Of a DNA stretch of 59,800 bases, positions 26,788 to 34,806 are shown piece after piece. The translations under genes were made by a program, and so were the position numbers. Each line of letters begins with the position of its first letter. Position 1 is the stretch's first letter. A model generated the notes under the pieces. It was not told where the DNA came from and searched no databases. It worked only from the letters and a program-made list of their open reading frames with translations. This DNA comes from Bacteroidota bacterium. Its GTDB lineage: Bacteria; Bacteroidota; Ignavibacteria; SZUA-365. The DNA is taken from contig JAEYUG010000077.1 of the NCBI GenBank assembly GCA_023432805.1, positions 1-59,800 on the forward strand. The letters are read 5' to 3'.

Positions 26788-28284
26788 TCAGAACAGGTAA
26801 TTCATCGACAGCATCAACCACGTGCGTGAAAGGTCGGTATCGTACGAATACGAACTCACGGGGATGTTCTCGCCCAGTACCTGGGTCTCGGGCGGCAGGT
26901 AGGCGTAGCTGAAGGATTGCACCTTCGACTGCACCCAGGTCAGATTGAGGAGGAAGGAATTGTCGAACATGTAGCCAAGGCCGGCGCTGATCGTCATGAC
27001 GTTGTACTCGCTGATTTCCTTGTCTGCCTCGTACGGCGAGAACTGGTAGCGGAAGCCTCCGCGCACGAAGAGATCCGTCTGGGGCACCTTCACCTCGATG
27101 CCTCCACGGAAATTCGTGGTCTGACGAAGCTCGCGACGGATGTCCTTGTTGCGCTCGAGCAGATCTGCCGATGTTGCATTGTCGAATTCGAGCTGCGTGA
27201 AGTCGGTCAGCTCGGCATCGGCACTGATGTTGACGAAATCGACAGGGCGCACCGACGCACCAACCGTTAGCACCCACGGGGTGGTCACGTCGTACTCCGA
27301 CGTCATGGTCGGTACCCGGTAGGTGTAGCCGTAGGGACCCTGGTTGTCGAGAAAATCACTGCGACCCGATTTCGAATACGTTTCACTCACCGTCACCATG
27401 GTCGGGGTCTGCACGCCCACACCGAACCGGGCGATCTCCTTGAAGCGATAGAGGAAACCGAGCTTTGCATTCCATCCCGAGATGGTTTGATCGAGGTTCT
27501 CTTCGATCCGGAGCTTCACGAAACCAGTCGCATCGTATTGTGGTCCGGCAATGACCGTCCCGGTGTGCACACCCAGGGGATCGGTCTCGATGAAGGTACG
27601 GTCCCAGATGTACGTCCCGCTGAGGATATTCAAGGACAACCCGACATAGGTGGCCGGGGCGACTTCCATACTGCCGCCGAAGGACCACATTCCGAGATTT
27701 CCGCTCTCAAAGATTTCCGCATCCTGCTGTACATTGTTGCGGATGGGGAAACCGAGATAGGTCGGATTGAAAAGTGTCGTATCCTGCAGATTGAGGTTGT
27801 ACGACAGATCATAATCGATCTCGTTGTCGAACTGGGAGGTGAGAATCGAGCTGTTGCGGTTGTATCCGCCAAAGGAGCTGGCGCCCGCAAAGTTCACGAG
27901 GCGCTGGTAACCGCCTGCGAAGACGAGACTGCCGCGCGCCACGGGAAACGGCAATGCCATGCCGATGCTGTTCAGATGAAGGGTGCTCTCCGTTGCGTTC
28001 CGCGTCGTCCCGAGAAACGATGCGTCTGTCGAGACGTTGAGGCTGGTCAGACCGAGCGCGAATTCACTGGCACGAAGCTGGCCGAGTCCTGCGGGATTCC
28101 AATAGATGGCAGAGAAATCGTCAGCAACTCCGGTGAAGGCGTTGCCCATGGCGGCGGAACGTGCACTGACGGCATCCGGGGGCGTGGCCATGCGCAACGC
28201 ATCCTCGATGAATTGCGCCCTGAGTTGTACTGCGCCGAGAAGAAAAACCGCGAGGAAGAGGGAAACCGGACCTCGGTATCTCAT
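26788..28284 (-). CDS. Outer-membrane protein, FadL/OmpP1 or PorV-like
   Basis: A 498-residue exported barrel. The signal peptide ends near QLRAQ. The N-terminal block SARSAAMGNAFTGVADDFSAIYWNPAGLG is shared by FadL-type long-chain fatty-acid channels and the UPF0164/PorV family. The rest is a series of beta strands ending SRTWLMLSMNYLF with a terminal Phe. Hydrophobic substrate uptake or a T9SS-linked role are both possible; the sequence alone does not decide. It is monocistronic with its own hairpin terminator. Confidence 0.78.
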   Translation of the reverse strand: MRYRGPVSLFLAVFLLGAVQLRAQFIEDALRMATPPDAVSARSAAMGNAFTGVADDFSAIYWNPAGLGQLRASEFALGLTSLNVSTDASFLGTTRNATESTLHLNSIGMALPFPVARGSLVFAGGYQRLVNFAGASSFGGYNRNSSILTSQFDNEIDYDLSYNLNLQDTTLFNPTYLGFPIRNNVQQDAEIFESGNLGMWSFGGSMEVAPATYVGLSLNILSGTYIWDRTFIETDPLGVHTGTVIAGPQYDATGFVKLRIEENLDQTISGWNAKLGFLYRFKEIARFGVGVQTPTMVTVSETYSKSGRSDFLDNQGPYGYTYRVPTMTSEYDVTTPWVLTVGASVRPVDFVNISADAELTDFTQLEFDNATSADLLERNKDIRRELRQTTNFRGGIEVKVPQTDLFVRGGFRYQFSPYEADKEISEYNVMTISAGLGYMFDNSFLLNLTWVQSKVQSFSYAYLPPETQVLGENIPVSSYSYDTDLSRTWLMLSMNYLF

Positions 28285-28358
28285 TGGATCACCTGTATCG
28301 AAATGTCATGTCGAAATGTGTGTGCGCGTGCATGGTGCAGCGCAGACGGGCCGGAACT

Positions 28359-28409
28359 TACCGAGTGCGTCTGCCTACCGAGTGCGTCTGCCTACCGAGT
28401 GCGGCTGCG
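28359..28409. repeat. 17-bp tandem repeat across a stop codon
   Basis: Three units of 17 bp beginning TACCGAGTGCG (28359, 28376, 28393); the third has two changes. The repeat covers the stop codon and last codons of the minus-strand lipoprotein gene, so its 3' end is copied twice into the non-coding sequence beyond it. Confidence 0.8.
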
Positions 28410-29426
28410 ACCGCCGCCACCATCGGAGGAACCGCCCGACGAACCGCCGGAGCTGCGTCCGCCACCACCCGAACTGCCACCCGAACTTCCGCCACCCGAG
28501 GGAGCCGAGCTGCGGGGCGGTGGCGAGTAGCTTCCACCGCTCGAGCCGGATTCACGGCTGCGGCTGGGTGGCGAGTAGCTTCCGCCATTGTCTGTGTTGC
28601 GACTGCGGGTGGACTCGCCGGAACTGCCGCGGTTGTCGGTGCCGCGTGCGCGGGTTGCATTGTTGTCGCGCGAGGATTCGCGTGTTCTGGTGCCGTTCGA
28701 CGGAGCCGCGGTCGAACCGCTGCCCGATCGGGAGCGTGTGCCGTCGATCGTCGATGGGACAGAGGTGCGCGAGCGTGTGCCGTCATAGGTCGGAGAGGTT
28801 CCGGTGCGCGTGCGTGTGGCATCGACGCCGTTTCCGGTGCCGCGTGTGCGGGTGCCGAGGCGGTCGTTGACGTTCGTCGAGCGGGACCGCGCATCACTCG
28901 TGCGGCTCATCGACGTTTCGTAGATGCTCCGTGAGATGTCGCGGGTACGGCTGCTTCCAGAGTATCCCGTGCGGGTCGGACCGGAGGTGCGTAGTCGTGA
29001 GGTCCCCGCGTAGGATCCGTGTCCGTACCATCCACCACCATGATGGGGATAGCCGTAATAGCCACCGGGATAATAGCCGTAACCACTTCCGCCGTAATAC
29101 CCGTAGTAACCACCGTACCAGACCGGGGGATAGTACCACGACGTGCCGCACCAATCCCAGAAGGGATCGTAGTAGCGGGTCCACAACAGACTGTGCCGCC
29201 ACGGGTAGTAGTAGCCGAAGTAGAGTCCGGAGCGGTATTGGTCGTCACCGTAATAGTAGTTGTTGGTGACAACGTCGCCGTCCTCCTCCTGGTAGGTTTC
29301 GGTGTAGTCGGGCTGCTCGCGGGGGGGCGGATAGTGTTCACGCACCACCAGCTGCGTGTAGCAACCGGAGAGAAGGAGTCCGCCGACAAGAAGGACGCCG
29401 GAGAGAGAGAAAGTGGAAAGTTTCAT
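28392..29426 (-). CDS. Low-complexity lipoprotein, YG-rich then RS/G-rich
   Basis: A 344-residue protein with a lipoprotein signal ending LLLSGC (Cys22). Residues of about 50-130 are extremely rich in Y, G, W and P (YYGYYGGSGYGYYPGGYYG). The remaining two thirds are T, S, R and G repeats such as GTRSR, TRTRGT and SGGSSGG, clearly disordered and strongly basic. I recognise no domain. A surface-exposed, possibly nucleic-acid- or polysaccharide-binding role is only a guess. The ATG at 29426 has GAGGTG upstream. Confidence 0.7.
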   Translation of the reverse strand: MKLSTFSLSGVLLVGGLLLSGCYTQLVVREHYPPPREQPDYTETYQEEDGDVVTNNYYYGDDQYRSGLYFGYYYPWRHSLLWTRYYDPFWDWCGTSWYYPPVWYGGYYGYYGGSGYGYYPGGYYGYPHHGGGWYGHGSYAGTSRLRTSGPTRTGYSGSSRTRDISRSIYETSMSRTSDARSRSTNVNDRLGTRTRGTGNGVDATRTRTGTSPTYDGTRSRTSVPSTIDGTRSRSGSGSTAAPSNGTRTRESSRDNNATRARGTDNRGSSGESTRSRNTDNGGSYSPPSRSRESGSSGGSYSPPPRSSAPSGGGSSGGSSGGGGRSSGGSSGGSSDGGGGRSRTR

Positions 29427-29610
29427 GATACACCTCGAAGAATCGTCTGCTGCAGGTACTTCTGTATCATCAAAAGACGTACCAGCCTGTACATCATCCG
29501 ACATCTGAACATACAGCCGGTATTCATTGGTTTCCAGTCATTGACGCGGTAGCGTCGGCGCCGGAGTGCATGGATTACCATACACCGCGTCTGGAATTGT
29601 GGACGGAAGA

Positions 29611-30438
29611 TCAGAGGTAGCGGACGTATTGGACGCGCAATGCGCGGATCACACCGCTATTGTTGATGATGGGAGGAAGGCCGGGAGCGGGGACCTCTTT
29701 CGGTGTGCCGTACACCGGGGAGGTGGTCAGATTCTTGAAGTACAGGTCGAGATTCAGGCCGATATGTGTCGAGACGCGTACGCCTGCATTCAGCGTGCCG
29801 TTCCAGAATCCCTTGTGCCCACGGTCATTGTCGAATGCGAAGTCATATTCTGCGAGGAGGGAAACCACCGAACCGACGGATTTTTCGACACCGACCCACA
29901 TGTTGGGACTGAAATCGGCATCCCTGCGTTCGATGGTGTAATTGAGTCCACCGTGGAAGCTGAGCATGCCGTAGAGTGAGTAGTTCTTGCTGGCGGCCAC
30001 GAAGAAACCGGGACTCTTGACCGTGTACTGGCGCCAGATCTCGTTCCATCCGTCGAATCCCTGGCTGTCGAAGCCTGCGACGATAGCCGGGTAGCGTACA
30101 TTTTCCTCGAGCACCCGGTACCGCACCATGAGACCGGGCAGGGGATTCCAGAAGATGCCGCCGGAACCGATGATTCGGGTCCCACCATAGGAGATTCCCA
30201 CATTCATGTTGTGCAGGGGTGCGTACACAACACTGGCAATCACGCCACCGTCGGGATAGATGTACAGGTCCGCAGAACCGGCAGTTGTGGGCAGCATGCC
30301 TGCAACGGGTGTGTCGATCAGGAAGAGGGGATCGATGTTCGACTCGGAACCGGCCGCCCGCTGTGCGCGGGCGGAACCGGAACCGAGGAAGATGGCAGCA
30401 AAAAGCAGCAAGGCTGCCGACAAGCGTCCGATGGACAT
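29611..30438 (-). CDS. Exported beta-barrel-like protein (YjbH-like)
   Basis: A 275-residue protein with a signal peptide (LSAALLLFAAIFLGSGSARAQ). The mature part resembles the repeat unit of YjbH-type outer-membrane proteins: LPTTAGSADLYIYPDGGVIASVVYAPLHNMNVGISYGG, then RYPAIVAGFDSQGF and HGGLNYTIERRD. YjbH proteins are linked to exopolysaccharide export, but the single, shorter domain here makes that tentative. The ATG lies 3 nt after the fbp stop, so the two genes form an operon. Confidence 0.65.
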   Translation of the reverse strand: MSIGRLSAALLLFAAIFLGSGSARAQRAAGSESNIDPLFLIDTPVAGMLPTTAGSADLYIYPDGGVIASVVYAPLHNMNVGISYGGTRIIGSGGIFWNPLPGLMVRYRVLEENVRYPAIVAGFDSQGFDGWNEIWRQYTVKSPGFFVAASKNYSLYGMLSFHGGLNYTIERRDADFSPNMWVGVEKSVGSVVSLLAEYDFAFDNDRGHKGFWNGTLNAGVRVSTHIGLNLDLYFKNLTTSPVYGTPKEVPAPGLPPIINNSGVIRALRVQYVRYL

Positions 30439-30441
30439 CGA

Positions 30442-31473
30442 TTACGAGTGCTTCGCGATGAATTCCTCGAGCAGCAGCACGTCTTCTTCGCTGCCCATGA
30501 ACACCGGCACGCGCTGGTGGATGTCCTTGGCGTCCACTTCGAGAATGCGCCCACTGCCTGTGCTGGCACGTCCCCCGGCATTCTCGATCAGAAATGCCAT
30601 GGGATTCGCCTCATAGAGCAGGCGCAACTTGCCCGAGGGATTCTTCGCATCACCGGGATACATGAAGATGCCGCCGTAGAGCAGGGTGCGGTGAATGTCG
30701 GCGACCATGGATCCGACATAGCGTGACGAGTAGGGTCGGTTGCTGTCCTTGTCGACTTCCTGAAGGTATTCGACGTATTTGCGGACGCCCTCGTTCCAGA
30801 TTGTGCGGTTGCCTTCGTTGACGCTGTAGATCTTTCCCTTGCGCGGGATGCGGATGTTGCTGTGTGAGAGCAGGAAGTCGCCGATCGTGGGGTCGAGCGT
30901 GAATCCATAGACTCCGTTGCCGACCGAACAGACCATGATGGTGCTCGATCCGTACATGATGTACCCTGCTGCAACCTGCATGTAGCCCGCTTGAATGACA
31001 TCGGATTCGCTTCCGCGGCCGGAAACCGTCTTGCGACGCAAAATCGAAAAGATCGTGCCGATGGTGACGTTCGCCTCGATGTTCGATGACCCATCGAGGG
31101 GATCGAAAAGCAAGACGTATTTACCCGTCGGGTACTCCTCCGGCACGTGGATGATCGATTCATTCTCTTCGGAGGCCATGACGCAGAGCTGGCCGCCGTG
31201 TTCCATCGAATGAATGATGGTCTGATTTGCGTACACATCGAGTTTCTTGACGTCGTCGCCCGAAAGGTTGACGGTTGACGCGGCACCGAGAATGTCGACA
31301 AGCCCTGCGCGACGAACTTCACGCGAGACGATTTTCGCCGCCAGCGCGAGACTTCGCAGCAGTTCCGAGAACGCGCCGGTGGCATCCGGGTGCATGCGCT
31401 CCATCTCGGCGATGAAGCGCTGAATCGTCATCAGACGAGTTTCATCTCCGGGCTTGTACTTGTCAGCAGGCAT
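30442..31473 (-). CDS. fbp: Fructose-1,6-bisphosphatase, class I
   Basis: Gluconeogenic phosphatase of 343 residues. The metal and phosphate site is LLFDPLDGSSNIEANVTIGTIFSI, preceded by VMASEENE. The C-terminal GRILEVDAKDIHQRVPVFMGSEEDV is diagnostic of class I FBPase. A promoter-like sequence lies at 31512-31540. Two copies of the dispersed palindromic repeat sit just upstream of that promoter. Confidence 0.95.
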   Translation of the reverse strand: MPADKYKPGDETRLMTIQRFIAEMERMHPDATGAFSELLRSLALAAKIVSREVRRAGLVDILGAASTVNLSGDDVKKLDVYANQTIIHSMEHGGQLCVMASEENESIIHVPEEYPTGKYVLLFDPLDGSSNIEANVTIGTIFSILRRKTVSGRGSESDVIQAGYMQVAAGYIMYGSSTIMVCSVGNGVYGFTLDPTIGDFLLSHSNIRIPRKGKIYSVNEGNRTIWNEGVRKYVEYLQEVDKDSNRPYSSRYVGSMVADIHRTLLYGGIFMYPGDAKNPSGKLRLLYEANPMAFLIENAGGRASTGSGRILEVDAKDIHQRVPVFMGSEEDVLLLEEFIAKHS

Positions 31474-31511
31474 GATGAACCTGTGGATTGTGAAAAAGCA
31501 GAGGGGAAGCT

Positions 31512-31540
31512 AAAGTACCTCTTCACAGGTCTGAAATCAA
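31512..31540 (-). promoter_or_regulatory. Predicted fbp promoter
   Basis: On the minus strand, TTGATT and TACTTT with a 17-nt spacer, about 40 nt upstream of the fbp ATG. It has the same layout as the predicted mutA promoter. Confidence 0.5.
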
Positions 31541-31552
31541 ACCACAGCGGGA

Positions 31553-31574
31553 GGACGGACGCCCCCGTCCGTCC
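31553..31574 (-). repeat. Dispersed palindromic repeat, copy C1
   Basis: GGACGGACG and CGTCCGTCC arms around CCCC, preceded by CACAGCGGGA. It is separated from copy C2 by TTGATGAATG. A similar TTGACGAATGC follows copy A2 at 7302. Confidence 0.8.
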
Positions 31575-31594
31575 TTGATGAATGCACAGCGGGA

Positions 31595-31616
31595 GGACGG
31601 ACGCCCCCGTCCGTCC
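31595..31616 (-). repeat. Dispersed palindromic repeat, copy C2
   Basis: Identical to C1 over the 22-bp core and its CACAGCGGGA flank, giving a 42-bp direct-repeat period. It ends 7 nt beyond the stop codon of the RsbW-like gene. Confidence 0.8.
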
Positions 31617-31622
31617 TATCTG

Positions 31623-32093
31623 TCAGCGGCCGATGCGCATGCGGATCCTTGTACCGTGCTCATCAGAGGTGATCTCCACCTCATCCATCATGGCACGAAT
31701 GATCAGCACGCCGCGACCACCCTCCTTGAGAAGGTTCTGCTCGTCGAGAGGATCGGGCACATCGTCGACGACGAAGCCGCCGCCCTGGTCCTGCACGATG
31801 AACTCGGCACTGTGATCGAAGCAGGTGCATTCGAGGTCGACAAACTTGCCCGGGTCGGTCTTGTTGCCGTGGATGATACCATTGTTGACCGCCTCGGTGA
31901 CCGAGATCATGATGCGATCGAGAACATCCTCGCCGAAGTGCATGCTCTTGTCGATTTCGAGCAGGAAGTGTTCTGCAAGGCGGATGTTCGTGCGGATGCT
32001 CGGGATCCGCAGGCGGCGCTGAAGGATCGGTGTGCTCAGGGCGATACGAGGCTCCGTAATAAAGGTGTGATCCGGTGAAATTACTCTCTTCAG
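31623..32093 (-). CDS. RsbW-like anti-sigma factor serine kinase (HATPase_c)
   Basis: About 156 residues with the GHKL ATPase motifs of anti-sigma kinases: N box TEAVNNGIIHGNK, G1 box VQDQGGGF and G2 box GGRGVLIIRAMMDEV. Such proteins bind a sigma factor and phosphorylate an anti-sigma antagonist; neither partner is seen nearby. No in-frame ATG, GTG or TTG occurs in a sensible place. I place the start at the CTG that overlaps the upstream stop as CTGA, because the two previous junctions in this operon are GTGA and TGATG overlaps. An ATT at 32081 is the alternative. Confidence 0.75.
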   Translation of the reverse strand: MKRVISPDHTFITEPRIALSTPILQRRLRIPSIRTNIRLAEHFLLEIDKSMHFGEDVLDRIMISVTEAVNNGIIHGNKTDPGKFVDLECTCFDHSAEFIVQDQGGGFVVDDVPDPLDEQNLLKEGGRGVLIIRAMMDEVEITSDEHGTRIRMRIGR

Positions 32094-34036
32094 GGCTGCC
32101 AGGCAATGCCCATCGAAATGTTCGGTGTGGTGACGGTTCCGGCAGTGGATTGACGGGTGATCTGGTACCAGCCCTCCGCGCGCAGTTCGAGGGGTCCCTG
32201 TCGCATGCGGATGGTGCAAGCGGGACCATAGCTTTCGAGCGTGCCGTCGCGCCTGCGCGTCGATTTCTCGAAGGTATACCGGGTCTGGTGGAAGATGCGC
32301 ACGCCGGCCGAGGTCGCAATGGTTTCGGCATCCCAGGTCAGCATGAGCGCCACGCTGCGCTCGTCGAACGAAGAGAGGGGACGCAGCCGGAAACTGTTCC
32401 AGAACAATTGCCCGCGCTCGTACAGGCGCAGCTGGAGGCGGGCGTCGAGCCAGATGCGACCCGCAATGCGCAGCAACGTCGTGTCGGTGACGGCGAACTG
32501 GCGCAGGGCGTAGCTGGTGAGGAGGGGATTGAGCGCCTCGAAATCGTAGACGGTGTAGTTCGCGGTGACTTCCGACTGGAGGCGCGTGAAGAAACGGCCG
32601 GGCAGGCGGTACTCGATCCCCGGCGACAGGCGCAGCACGCGGTTCCACGTGTTGTTCGCACTCCGCTCGGCAAAAATGTAGACCGTGTGTCGCAGCGACA
32701 TGTCGGCGCCGGCGTACACAAGCAGCCACGGCGACATGCGACGCACCCAGCGCAGTGCACCCATCAGCACCAGCTCGTCCCGATCGTCGACATTGCTTTC
32801 AGCCGGGGTGTCATAGACGAGCTTCACCGTGCTGAAGGCCGCCGATACGGTGTCGGTCGCGCTCATCGGCACGACGAGCGAGGCGGCCAGCTGAGACTGG
32901 GCGATGCTGTTGTTCTTGCCATCTTCCAGACGCTGCTGGCGCAACCACGCGATCTCGTTCGCGCCGTCGAAGCGGTCGACCCCGTAGGTTTCCTCGCGCT
33001 CGCCGAACTCGGCGCGCAACTCACTGCGGAATCCCGATCGCGTCTCGTAGCGCAGCTGCGCCTGCATGGCGATGCGGAATTCATGCAGGTGGGAATCGAA
33101 AACGGGAGTCACGCTCTCGGACGCACGATGTTGTTGCGACTTCCGCACGACCCGCGAGGAAGCCTCGATGCCGCCGCGCATGGTCAACTCGCGTCCTATG
33201 CGGACGTCGATCTGGTCGGCGAGACCAATCACGCGTTCGGTGCGACTTTCAATGGGATGCTCGGTGCCGAAGCGTGAGAAAATGAGGGAGTCGAAGCCGA
33301 GGTAGAAGTCGCGCCCACTCTCTCGCCACATGCCGTGCAAACGGTTCGCACCCGCATCGCCGAGGGGAGAGGTGATGGTCGCCATCGCACGCCGCTCGGA
33401 AATGGCGCGGGGCGCGAGCCGCTCGGCCAGCACAGACGCGCTGGCCGTGATGGATGTCGAGCCCATCGCGAGCGGCGAGACGACTGCGTCGGCACCCCAG
33501 GCGAAACCGTCGTCACGGACACCCTGCTGCATGTCGAAACTCCATCCCGCCATGGGCTGCAGCAGGAGTGAGGGAATCGGGGTCCACGCAATCCCCCCGA
33601 GCAGCCGGTGGGTGGCGAGGTTACTGAGGCCGACGGACCGGTCGTCGGAGAAAAGGAAAGAGTTCGTGCGCACGACGGCAGTGAATGTCGGCGACAGCAC
33701 GCGGCGCAGATTGAAGGCGAGGTTCTGGTCGTCGCGCACATTCGGTGTGCTGCTCTCGATCAGAGTGCGGACGAAACGCTCGTCAATGTCGCCGCTCCAA
33801 CCGTTGAGGGACTGCCAGACCCACGCGCCGCGCAGATCCCAGACGAGGGTGTTCACATTGCGCTCGAAGCGAAGAAGCGCGGTGGGTCCCGTGGATGCGG
33901 CAGTGGCTGAATCGGGTGTGGGATCACCGGGCACGAAGCCGCCTTCCGCACCGGTCTGTGCCTGCGCGGTCGAGAGGAGCATGCAGAGGAGGCTTCCGTA
34001 GAGAAGGAATCCGGCCGGATGCTGCCGCGGGATCAC
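32090..34036 (-). CDS. Large outer-membrane beta-barrel-like protein of unknown function
   Basis: A 648-residue exported protein with a signal peptide (GFLLYGSLLCMLLSTAQAQ). Long runs of alternating strands follow, such as ALLRFERNVNTLVWDLRGAW, EFRIAMQAQLRYETRSGFRSELRAEF and LQLRLYERGQLFWNSFRL, with a C-terminal ISMGIAWQP. I recognise no family. The GTG start overlaps the stop of the ABC ATPase gene by 4 nt, and the stop overlaps the RsbW-like gene, so expression is coupled to both. Confidence 0.65.
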   Translation of the reverse strand: MIPRQHPAGFLLYGSLLCMLLSTAQAQTGAEGGFVPGDPTPDSATAASTGPTALLRFERNVNTLVWDLRGAWVWQSLNGWSGDIDERFVRTLIESSTPNVRDDQNLAFNLRRVLSPTFTAVVRTNSFLFSDDRSVGLSNLATHRLLGGIAWTPIPSLLLQPMAGWSFDMQQGVRDDGFAWGADAVVSPLAMGSTSITASASVLAERLAPRAISERRAMATITSPLGDAGANRLHGMWRESGRDFYLGFDSLIFSRFGTEHPIESRTERVIGLADQIDVRIGRELTMRGGIEASSRVVRKSQQHRASESVTPVFDSHLHEFRIAMQAQLRYETRSGFRSELRAEFGEREETYGVDRFDGANEIAWLRQQRLEDGKNNSIAQSQLAASLVVPMSATDTVSAAFSTVKLVYDTPAESNVDDRDELVLMGALRWVRRMSPWLLVYAGADMSLRHTVYIFAERSANNTWNRVLRLSPGIEYRLPGRFFTRLQSEVTANYTVYDFEALNPLLTSYALRQFAVTDTTLLRIAGRIWLDARLQLRLYERGQLFWNSFRLRPLSSFDERSVALMLTWDAETIATSAGVRIFHQTRYTFEKSTRRRDGTLESYGPACTIRMRQGPLELRAEGWYQITRQSTAGTVTTPNISMGIAWQP

Positions 34037-34806
34037 GTCGGGATATGCGCGAAATCGTCGAGAAGACGGGAAGTCTTGTGTGAGGCGTCTTCCGATTCCG
34101 TGAGAATCGAGAAGGCCTCTTCGAGGGTCTGCTGACTGGTGCGTGCCCGCAGTTCACCGATGCTACCCTGTGCGGCAATGGCGCCGTCGCGCAGCACGAT
34201 CATGCGCGTGCAGACGCGCTCGACGATGTCGAGCAGATGCGAGCAGTAGAGAATCGTACGCCCCCGCTCGGCCAGACTGCGGATCAGTTCCTTGAAGAGC
34301 TGCGTGGTCTGTGCGTCGAGTCCGTCGAGCGGTTCGTCGAAGTAGTACACCATGGGATCGTGCAGCAGCGCACTGGCGATCACCACCTTCTGCCGCATGC
34401 CCTTCGAGTAGGTGGTCATCATCGTGTCGGCCACAGTGGCCAGATCGAAATACGCGAGCAGCAGATCTCCCCGTGCATCGATGAGCGCATCGGGCATGCC
34501 GCGCAGGCGTCCGGCAAAGCGTAGGAACTCGCGCGCCGAGAGCGCCTCGAACACCCCGCCTGTTTCCGGCACGTAGCCGATCATCGCCTTCACGCGCTCG
34601 GGCTCGGCGGCCACATCGATGCCATCGACCAGCGCCCTGCCGCTGTCGGGAGCAATGATGCCGGTCAGGATCTTCACCGTCGTGCTCTTGCCGGCGCCAT
34701 TGGGACCGATGTACCCGACGATTTCCCCGCGCGCGATCTCGAAGCTGATGCCGCGCAGCGCATCGGTGCTGCCGTAGGATTTCGCAAGCTGTTCGACGCG
34801 GATCAT
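34033..34806 (-). CDS. ABC transporter ATP-binding protein (CcmA/NatA type)
   Basis: A 257-residue ATPase with Walker A GPNGAGKST, Q-loop region IGYVPETGGVFE, a signature variant YSKGMRQKV, Walker B VYYFDEPLDGLDA and switch histidine LYCSHLLD. This type normally pairs with an ABC-2 permease, but no permease gene lies in this cluster. The ATG (34806) overlaps the stop of the FN3 lipoprotein by one base (TGATG). Its own stop overlaps the next GTG. Confidence 0.88.
   Translation of the reverse strand: MIRVEQLAKSYGSTDALRGISFEIARGEIVGYIGPNGAGKSTTVKILTGIIAPDSGRALVDGIDVAAEPERVKAMIGYVPETGGVFEALSAREFLRFAGRLRGMPDALIDARGDLLLAYFDLATVADTMMTTYSKGMRQKVVIASALLHDPMVYYFDEPLDGLDAQTTQLFKELIRSLAERGRTILYCSHLLDIVERVCTRMIVLRDGAIAAQGSIGELRARTSQQTLEEAFSILTESEDASHKTSRLLDDFAHIPT

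Noticed and set aside
32638..32656. Possible second parS (GTTCCACGTG)
   Set aside because: Only the left arm and centre match; the right arm diverges and the site is inside a coding region.
32094..32729. N-terminal extension of the RsbW-like gene to the ATG at 32729
   Set aside because: It would lie wholly inside the outer-membrane protein gene and reads as Arg/His/Pro-rich nonsense.
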